Source: Thunnus maccoyii (lineage: Eukaryota; Chordata; Actinopteri; Scombriformes; Scombridae). From it: a stretch of 64,000 nucleotides of DNA. The notes under the pieces were generated by a model that worked only from the letters and a program-made list of their open reading frames with translations, made no database searches and was not told the DNA's origin. Numbering within the stretch: position 1 is the stretch's first letter; each line of letters begins with the position of its first letter. The DNA is taken from contig NC_056550.1 in assembly GCF_910596095.1 (NCBI RefSeq), positions 1,612,001-1,676,000 of the forward strand, read 5' to 3'. Of this stretch, positions 41,705 through 64,000 are shown piece after piece. Both the position numbers and the translations under genes were made by a program.

Positions 41705-42344
41705 GGTGATCTTCATTTCATTTCAGAGAAATTAGGAACATAGTTCTCTCTACGTCACAAATTTCATTGCAATGTGGGAGGAAGTATTTACAGATTTCCT
41801 CATAGGGGTTCAGGATTAAGGTTATTATAAAGTCATTAACTTGACAATGACAGGAAATGTGATACCAGATCTTAACCAACATGATGGACTTGTAATGCAG
41901 CTGAAACTAAAGAAGATGCTCACAGATACAGATACACTTCACACCAGGTCAGAGGGAAAACATGTTTTCTAATTTACTTTCATTTTCTTAGTCTTACATT
42001 TTAACTTGATGTGTTACTTAATTACCATAAAAAATCTAAAGGACTATGTAAACATATAAAGTCTAGCCACATGTAAAAGAGCTGGAACACTACTAACATG
42101 ACAGCCATGTGTTTAACTCAGCTAAACTAGGACATTCCTTAAAAACTAGAAAATATATTACACTGAAATACAAAGTCTAAACAAAATGATTCAAAAACAC
42201 GTTCATATCTATTGAACACATCCTTGACACAGGTACATGGTACAGTAGAGACCATTTGCCCTGTTGAATAAGACAGTATACGTCTATAAATGTTGATGTC
42301 AGATTTACCTGAAGGAACACTGACATGTTGGGAAATGTTCTTGT

Positions 42345-42600
42345 TTAAAGGACAGGTTCATATTTCTTTCAAGTCTGTTTTAAAACATCAGTCAGGTGTC
42401 CATATGAACAGTGAAAGAGGTTTTCCTCGCTGTAATCATTCCTACTGTTCATACTGAATATTAAAAGATCCTTCAAATGTGCTTTCAATGTCAGTGATGG
42501 AGGCCAAAATCCACAGTGTGTCCACACAGTCATTTAGTGCAAAAATGCATTTAAAAGTTGATGTGAAGCTTATATGAGGCTTTAAGTCATTTATCAATCA
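42345..42600 (+). repeat. repeat family B, longer copy
   Basis: Starts AAAGGACAGGTTCATAT and continues through AGTCAGGTGTCCATATGAAC to about 42600. Its first 55 bp recur inverted at 37337-37391. I recall the text as a common teleost interspersed repeat, but the class was not assigned. Confidence 0.55.
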
Positions 42601-44198
42601 AAAATACCAAATATTCTCTCTATTATCCAGCTTCTTACATGTGAGGGTTTTCTGCTTTCCTCTGTTTTATACTCTTACAAACTGAAAGATGTCACCTTGG
42701 ACTATGAGAAACTGTAATGGATATTTGTAATTACTTTCTGACAATTTATAGACCAAATGATTCATCAAAAAAAAAAAACTAACAGAGATTAACCAATGAT
42801 GAAAATTTACCTAACATAGATTACAGACTGGAAGCAGGAAATAATAGCTGTCATAGTTTTTAAACTAGCGAGCTAGTCACCAACACATGTACAAGTCACC
42901 AGGGTTTTGTTCAGTTATGACAGTGTGCCACCTATAGCAGGACCTTTGAGATGTGTATGGGTACTGTCACTGTACCCAGCAAAACTAGCAACAAACACTG
43001 ACTCCTTAAACCACAATGACTTTTGTTTCAATATTTAAGAACATTTATTAGTGAGACAATTTTGATGTGGAGTTTGGTGGAGTTTTTTTAACCTGTGATG
43101 GAGCTAGTGGAGCAGTCTTCCCTGCTTCAAGTCCCAGCACAATATTTGTACTTAAACACAAGAGATGAAGTTGATATTGATCTCAAATAAATGTGGATAG
43201 GACGGAAAACAAGTGTATTTTCCCAAAAATGTCTGATTAGTCCTTTAAATCCTCTGGTCAACTTGTGAGTCAATCCTGCATTTGTCAGACAATGTAAAAA
43301 GTGGGACACATTCAATAACTCACAGTTCTAACTAAGCACTGCTCTTTTTATCACAGTGACAACATACCTGCTATATAGGAAGCCCAGACCTCAAGCCAAT
43401 CCACAATCTGTGACACATCTTGGAAATAGCTGTTCATTCAGATACCATGACCTCTACACAACAGTCCAAAGTAAGAGTGGGTGTTCAAACTGCAGTGTCC
43501 AAATGGTTGGGCTTTTTTTCTCAGTGATTTGGTATGAGACTGGCTCAAATCGGATGACAAATGACTAGTTTGTGTGGAATAGCAGTGAAATTGCTAGAAA
43601 CACATAAAAAAAGCATATGTTGTGTGACAAAAATATTGCAATTCAAGGGTCACTTATTGGCTTTTATTGGAGTTTTCAACCACATCTCAGTCTTCACCTA
43701 CCAAAGACATGAGCATACACATCAGACACACCTGCAACAGCTCCCCTCACTGTAAAGATGCATTGAAGGCCCACAAAATCAGTAAGTGGACTTCAAGTGA
43801 CTCATTGTCACACAGACAGCAGACTAGAGTCTGGTGCTTACTGGATATTGACTTAAAGGGGAGAGTACTAGTGCAGTCAATGATGTCACTGTGTTTTCAT
43901 GATAAATTATTCTGTTTGCATACTAATCAGATTCAGTTTCAATGTGGAATTAAAGAACACTTAAAAGGACACTTTTCATAGGCGCTGTGCCTCACACAGT
44001 CAATGAAATGGGTTTTTTGTTTTGATTGTATATGTATCAGAAAATGTATTCTTTGATATCACGGTGGTGTACAACTCAATGAGGCAATGAAAAGTTAAGA
44101 AACTGTATGGTGAGAATACTCACAGAAAGATGATGTTGGGAGAATAACACACAGCTCAAAAGACTTTGTAGCCAATGCAAAAGAAGTTTCATTTACAG

Positions 44199-44213
44199 TT
44201 TATTAGTTTTATT
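44199..44213 (-). terminator. prmt1: candidate poly(A) signals for prmt1
   Basis: Two AATAAA hexamers on the minus strand (44213-44208 and 44204-44199) lie 1.65 kb past the prmt1 stop, with a GT-rich stretch 50 nt further on. A nearer single AATAAA lies at 44982-44977. Which is used cannot be told from sequence. Confidence 0.25.
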
Positions 44214-45868
44214 AAAAAAAAAAAAAAAAAAAAGAACAGCAGACAAAAACAAAATACAAAAGAGGAAAAACCAAAATGGTAAGTCAGAGCTGTCTGCAGT
44301 GTGACAACATGGTTACTACTGTTCAGATTGATCAAGCAGCGTCAGACACACACGTATCAAGACTTTGCTCAGACACACATGGGCTCCAGGACAGCAGACA
44401 GAGCCGTGGAGCCAGCTGGAACCTAGCCTCAGGATCTGGTCCTGTCAGGCCATCTTTTTCTTCAGGTCCAGCAGTAATTAACATGTACATTATGAAAACA
44501 CTGAAGATACACTTAGGATGCTGAAGTATGATTTTCTCAAAACGGCGTGACCTGATAAAAATAAAAAATAACAGACAGCTGGTGCACAATGACTACAGCC
44601 TGGCTATCACACACACACACGACACGGGCCCAATAAACAGCAGCAGGATTGCAGCAGCCCACCTCTGGTTATGTTTGGAATCAACTGTAGAATGTGTGCT
44701 GTCTGCATGCATGCAGCATCTCATGACCAGAGCTCCTGCAGCTTAAGTCCAATTTATTATTACCTACAGTCATCATGATGGGACCGTTGAACAACAAGCA
44801 TTCTGTTGTCATGATGCTAATAGTGACTCTCAGGTTTGACAGCATAAAACTCCAATTCTGCAATATCCATCAATTTGGATCAATATTGAAGTTTCATGAT
44901 ATACTAGACGACCTTCCTATTTGTGGCCTTTTGTTTGGGCAGTGACTAAACTTTGAACACAGCTGATTAGTTTGGGTTTATTTTGTATTTAGTGCCATTT
45001 AAAAACAAGCTTAACTTTTGTTGCAGCACAGTCTGTTATTCAGCAGACACATTCCTGGTATAATACCTTGTAGTGTGTACTGTGCATTATTTTCCTAATT
45101 CTATGGTGCAAGTCGCAAGTATCTAGATGCTGCTTTGATACCTTTACAGAGTATGACCTGATGTACCTCGGAATCTTAATAAACCTCCAGCTATCTTCCT
45201 GGTTTTGTACTTGGTCTTCTCATTGGTACCTGGAACCCAGCATCCGCACCAACACATGGACCCCTTTTTCTTACTATTTTTATGAATAGATGACTATTTT
45301 AGTCTGAGCAGGTCCTAAGGTGGGTTTCAGAGAAGATGTCTGTAGGACAGCTTTCTTGTCAGTTACATATGGTTTCTATTTACTGGTACACAGGTGGAGG
45401 AGGCAGGGTTTCTAGAGTTCACAGAAAACTGAAAACCCACATGCCTACAGCTTCAATAGAATCAAAAAGAAAAAGACAGGGGAGACCAGTAGATGGGTCA
45501 TGTCATGACCATACAGAGGGCCTAAGTGACTGAACAGTAATACTATGCAGAAATGTCAGCAGGGCTGTTGTGTTTGTGTCTATATGGATCTTGCACATGC
45601 AAAGGACAAGAACCCAACAGCAAAACCCAAGAGGACATTGTACACAAACATTTCGTTGAGTGACTACTGCACAATGAATCACCACGCCAATTCAAGGATG
45701 TGAAAATCTTTTAAATACTGTTAACATTTGAAGAATGACAAAAAAAAAAAGAAGATGACTTTAAAATGTTGCTGCGGGGGAGTATTTAACTTTTGTACAG
45801 ACTCCCAGGCAAACTGTATAATCTGTCCCCTACTAAAGACAAACTAACACAGGAAGGGAGAGAGGCCT

Positions 45869-55229
<9,361 letters not shown>

Positions 55230-55436
55230 TTCGATCTTGTGTCCGGCTGCGTGAGCTTCCACTAAGAAGTCTTCCTCTACTCCGCCCACAGCCAGCTTTA
55301 AATCGGCTGCTGCTTCTGCTTTTTCTTGCCTCTTAACGGCGGCGGGCAATCAGTGTTTTAAGAGCATTATCGCCACCTTCTGCTTCGGAGTGTGGATAGA
55401 GATTAAATCTCCTAATCCTGTTTGTCCAATAAAATT
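55230..55436 (-). promoter_or_regulatory. prmt1: likely prmt1 core promoter and 5'UTR
   Basis: GC-richer than its surroundings, with a GC box (CCGCCC near 55290 on the plus strand) and CGGCGG near 55338. It is confined between the prmt1 ATG and MITE-like copy 3. No TATA box was found. The transcription start is not determinable from sequence. Confidence 0.45.
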
Positions 55437-55437
55437 G

Positions 55438-55961
55438 TTAAAGATTCTCTCCAGACATGTTTTAACATGTATATAAAATACTTTACTTTAATTAATAATT
55501 TGTGTCTGAAATGTTTTTTCCACAAAAAAAAGTTAAATTATCTTATTAAAATTGTTAAAATTACATCTTCTCCTTCTCCCTCATTAAAAATTCCAGAATC
55601 TATAAATATGCAAATATATTTCATTTCAGAGGTTTAACTACTTTACAGTGAAGTAGGAAACATCTTCTGTCATGTCCATTCTCAGTGTTTGTGAGTTTCC
55701 AAATCACACTGGTATAAATTGAATATTGGACCAAGACTAGCTTCCAAACTAGTTGTGATGTCATAAAGCATGCTTGTAGGGTACACCCCTTAAAATTGGG
55801 TTTCCATAAGCACAGAGAAACTTATCACTTTCAGCAGATGAATATGAAAACAGCCTTCCAGTATCAAACTCTGCACATACGTCATTCTGCAGAGTGAAGC
55901 TCAAACATCCAACTGTAGGAACAAGAAGAAAAACATATTTTTGAGTGGAGGGGGACTTTAA
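55438..55961 (+). mobile_element. MITE-like family A, copy 3
   Basis: Begins TTAAAGATTCTCTCC and ends GGAGGGGGACTTTAA. The two ends are imperfect inverted repeats (11 of 15 within this copy, 13 of 15 when copy 1's left end is used). Length 524 bp, no coding capacity. The left end is 209 bp upstream of the prmt1 ATG. TTAA at both ends might be a piggyBac-type target or simply part of the termini. Confidence 0.8.
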
Positions 55962-56989
55962 GGAGTGGAAACAGTCACATTTTTAATAACAATTTTTTTT
56001 CTTTCTCAGTCTTGGGAATGAACAGAAAAGATGAGATGTTGGAGATATTCTCTGGCATTGGATGTGAATGTCCCCCTTGATCTTTCTCTGGCTGCCCTCT
56101 TTTTTATTTCTTACTACATTTTTCTCAACTTTTTCTAAAATTATTCACAGATATTACATTATTAATATATATATATATATATATATAGTAAGTCTTATTT
56201 GCATAGGACACATACAAAAACGTGGGAAGAGGTCATTAGTACCTGGAATTGAGCAAATTAAGAAGAGTGTTTCTGTTTACTATACATGTCCTCGATCTTT
56301 CCTCTCAAAAACACATTTTAAATAGCGTTGTTAAAAATGAACTATTTCAAAGTTTAGAATTCATGAACATATTATAAAACAGTTTGTATGTGCCACAACT
56401 ACAAAATGGTATTTGTTATACCTACTACATCCATTTGACTTGAGTTTCATGATTTGAGTTTCATGCGCATGTTGCTGTTTTTGGAGTCCGACCGGGAACC
56501 ATTTTTGGCCGGGGACACGACGTCACCGTCCGAGCAATGTTTGCTGGGATAGAACAAGAAAGAGAAATTATGGAACAGGATAACAAAATTATAATGGATT
56601 TATAATATATATATATGTCTGCCATGCATATATGTATGTAACTGTATGTCATGCAGACATGCACAGAAAAATCCGTCGTCAGTTCTTATGCAAACACGCC
56701 GACTGACCCAAACAAGGACGCATGTTCTCCTCCTTGGAAAGCATATGTGTTTAAGGACAAACAGACACGCAGAGATTTCCGCAACAGCTAATCACTGGTA
56801 GTGACGATGTATGTCAACAGGAAATGACCATCCACTGAGTCCAAAGCCAAAAGGTGGTGGAATTTGTGGCTTCTCCCGCCCGTTGTCTTTAACAAGTGGT
56901 GCCCCTCACTTGTAGGCCAATATCTCTGTCTGTACTCAGACGTCGGGCGTTCACAGTAGATCACTACACAGCTGAACAGGCGGTTTTGG

Positions 56990-57835
56990 CCGCAGTGAGT
57001 TTGCGCTGATATCGTGGCCCCACTGTAAGCTGGACACTGAACCAATCAGCACCAATCACCACCGGGCTGCACTCGACCGGAGGACAGGAGCGTACGCGTG
57101 CATGAGTGCGTCGCGCGATCACGCTGCTGGTGCTGCTGTCACGAGCCTGGAGAATTACAACGGACATACATTACACAGGACATCTTATTTACCAAATTTA
57201 GTGCGCGATAAAGAGAGCAGGATTACAATTCCATATCGCTGGTTGGCAATTAAGACTCTTTACTGAGTTATTTCGGTAAACCGGTGATGTATTGCAGTAT
57301 TTGAATGATATTGCTAGCCAGCTAGCTAGCTAGCTGTTAAGCTAGCTTTACGCTGCGTGACTCGAAGTAACTTAACGTTGTATTCTCGGACGCTATCCTC
57401 ATTAACACATCTGGTTACTTTCATCTTAGAGACATCTGAATAGTGGGTGGTTTTAACTTTGGTGAATTTTACTGTATATGTTGTGCGCGCCGCTTTTAAT
57501 CCTAGCTAGATAAGGATTGAATGAAATAGCTTGCCATAGCCAGCGGAAACGAGCCAGTTAACAGGGATAACGTGAATTTACCGTGCTTCTCGTTGATCCA
57601 CCGCCATCCAGCTAATCTAGCAAAAGCTATTTGACTTAGCCATCCACAAGCATACAGTGAGCTTAGTAACTAACGGTCAATCATAAAGTTTTAGCAAACG
57701 ACAGGAACTGCTAAGTGGCTAAGCTACTACTACACGTCAAGTTGGCCATCTTCCACTCCAGTTCAGTGTGAGAAGCTGACCAACGTCAGTTCGTTTTTGC
57801 GGATAAGGCCGGAGTGAGGACAGAAACCTGCAAAA
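56990..57835 (+). promoter_or_regulatory. ap2a1: likely ap2a1 promoter region and 5'UTR
   Basis: Two CCAAT boxes in direct succession (CCAATCAG and CCAATCACC, 57040-57062) are followed by a CpG-rich patch (GCGTACGCG, GCGTCGCGCGATCACG, 57090-57125). GCTAGCTAGC repeats lie at 57312-57355. The pattern fits a CpG-island promoter of a housekeeping gene. Whether the 5'UTR is about 0.7 kb long or starts closer to the ATG is unknown. Confidence 0.45.
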
Positions 57836-63041
<5,206 letters not shown>

Positions 63042-63049
63042 GTAAGTCT

Positions 63050-63085
<36 letters not shown>

Positions 63086-64000
63086 GACAGCATTTATGGA
63101 TGAAGTTTTGTCTGTTTGATATACTGTATACTATACACTATGTTTAGTTAGTTATTGTTTCTTGTCCTCCCTAGTAGGGCTTGGTTTTATTTGAAAATGT
63201 TCAAAACTGGTTCAGAATTGGTGCCAGTGTCAAACCAGTACATTTTATTTCAGTGCCAGATGTCAAATTAACAATATTGCATGTTTGCATAAAATCATTA
63301 TTAAACATTTTCCAAACAGAAACCTATTTAACCTTATTTAACCTTTGAAGACTATTATTTTAACAAATAGATGAAGCCATCAATGGGGCTGAAGAATCTG
63401 ACTGTACCAAGAGTTGGTACTCAACAGGTTCCAGTTTGGCTGGTACTCTTATTGAGCCCTAGTCCTAAATTATGTGACTATATTGAAGCTGTTGTAAGAA
63501 CAGCATACTGCACACTCTACTCCTGCCCTGGTAAACCTAACCAGAGCCAAGGTTTCTGACTGTCGGTGTTGACAGAACTGGAGATCAATGACCTGTGTGT
63601 CATAATCCACATAATGACCAGAATCACAAACCCCTAAAATATCATGCTAGGTATCTGCTAGTAGCCACCGCTGTTTTAATACTTAAGTAACCTACCTAAC
63701 ACAGACTGGGTTTCAACCATTGGTTCATTTTCAGGTTCACCTTCCTGCCCATGAAGTTTGATGTCTGTGTGCATGCAAGCACAAGATTTTTTTTAATCAT
63801 AACAACCACTGACATAAAATATTATTTTAAAAAAGTCAAATTTCTCCTATAATCCTTTTTAGTATCCATTATAACCATTCTGTGGTTATCCGGCACAGTT
63901 GGTAACTTGAGTTTTGATCACATTAATTTGCTGGTGGTTAGTGTGACCCACAAGCTGCTAGATGTGGTAAGGAAAACAGAGACATGAAAATACAGTGCAG
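63042..64000. other. ap2a1 intron 2 (partial)
   Basis: Beyond the GT array the sequence is AT-rich. A segment 63174-63463 starts AGGGCTTGG and ends GAGCCCT with GGTTC/GGTAC-rich interior, repeat-like but unassigned. No further exon appears before the window ends. Confidence 0.5.
63053..63085. repeat. GT microsatellite beside the ap2a1 exon 2 donor
   Basis: About 16 GT units starting 11 nt downstream of the donor, so UG repeats in the transcript. Confidence 0.95.

Larger units (their letters stand above)
36370..45868. other. spacer between trpm4 5' end and prmt1 3' end
   Basis: Contains the trpm4 upstream region and 5'UTR (unmapped), MITE-like copy 1 (36739-37211), family B repeats (37337-37391, 42345-42600), short TG runs (38698-38714), the AT/GT array (41613-41702), a 20-A run (44214-44233) and the prmt1 3'UTR of unknown length. 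No open frame here shows a recognisable domain or splice structure. Confidence 0.5.
55230..57835. other. head-to-head spacer prmt1 / ap2a1
   Basis: 2.6 kb between the two start codons, which diverge. Contains MITE-like copy 3 (55438-55961), an AT array (56166-56187), AT-rich unique sequence to about 56680 and the CpG-rich ap2a1 upstream region. Confidence 0.6.

Noticed and set aside
36370..45868. A hidden gene in the trpm4-prmt1 spacer
   Set aside because: Open frames up to about 105 codons exist, but none shows a known domain, splice pattern or codon signal above background.
63174..63463. Small transposon with AGGGCT...AGCCCT ends
   Set aside because: The ends are only 6-7 bp, and no convincing target duplication is visible.

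Overview
The window is nuclear DNA of a bony fish, most likely a spiny-rayed teleost. Three vertebrate genes with canonical GT-AG introns can be read exon by exon, and their order matches a block on human 19q13.33 (TRPM4, PRMT1, AP2A1, stated from general knowledge). Introns and spacers are full of teleost-type repeats: L2-like LINEs, a Penelope-like element, a Ty3/Gypsy remnant, hAT elements, a MITE-like family and long dinucleotide arrays.

Layout. (1) 1-36369, minus strand: trpm4, a Ca2+-activated monovalent cation channel. I reconstructed 24 coding exons in continuous phase, 1149 codons plus one base. They run from the start ATG at 36369 to just past the TRP helix at 904. The C-terminal exons lie left of the window. 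(2) 36370-45868: spacer with no coding region that I can support. (3) 45869-55229, minus strand: prmt1, complete, ten coding exons, 348 aa, with a 5.3-kb first intron packed with transposons. (4) 55230-57835: head-to-head spacer between prmt1 and ap2a1, CpG-rich near the ap2a1 side. (5) 57836-64000, plus strand: ap2a1, first two coding exons (93 residues); the gene continues to the right.

The genes do not form a pathway; their proximity is inherited vertebrate synteny. TRPM4 is a plasma-membrane channel, PRMT1 a nuclear and cytosolic arginine methyltransferase, and AP-2 alpha a clathrin adaptor subunit.

I found no new multi-gene system, CRISPR array or RNA gene. The observations most worth a second look are: a perfect 41-bp inverted repeat in trpm4 intron 1 (32890-32999); dinucleotide repeats within about 30 nt of four splice sites, one of which takes the place of a polypyrimidine tract; a LINE inserted inside another LINE (22560-26755); a Penelope-like RT remnant (11290-11800); a hAT inside a hAT with an exact 8-bp target duplication on the outer one (52701-53585); and a MITE-like family with three copies around prmt1. 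Coordinates were worked out by hand from the sequence, and no database search was possible.
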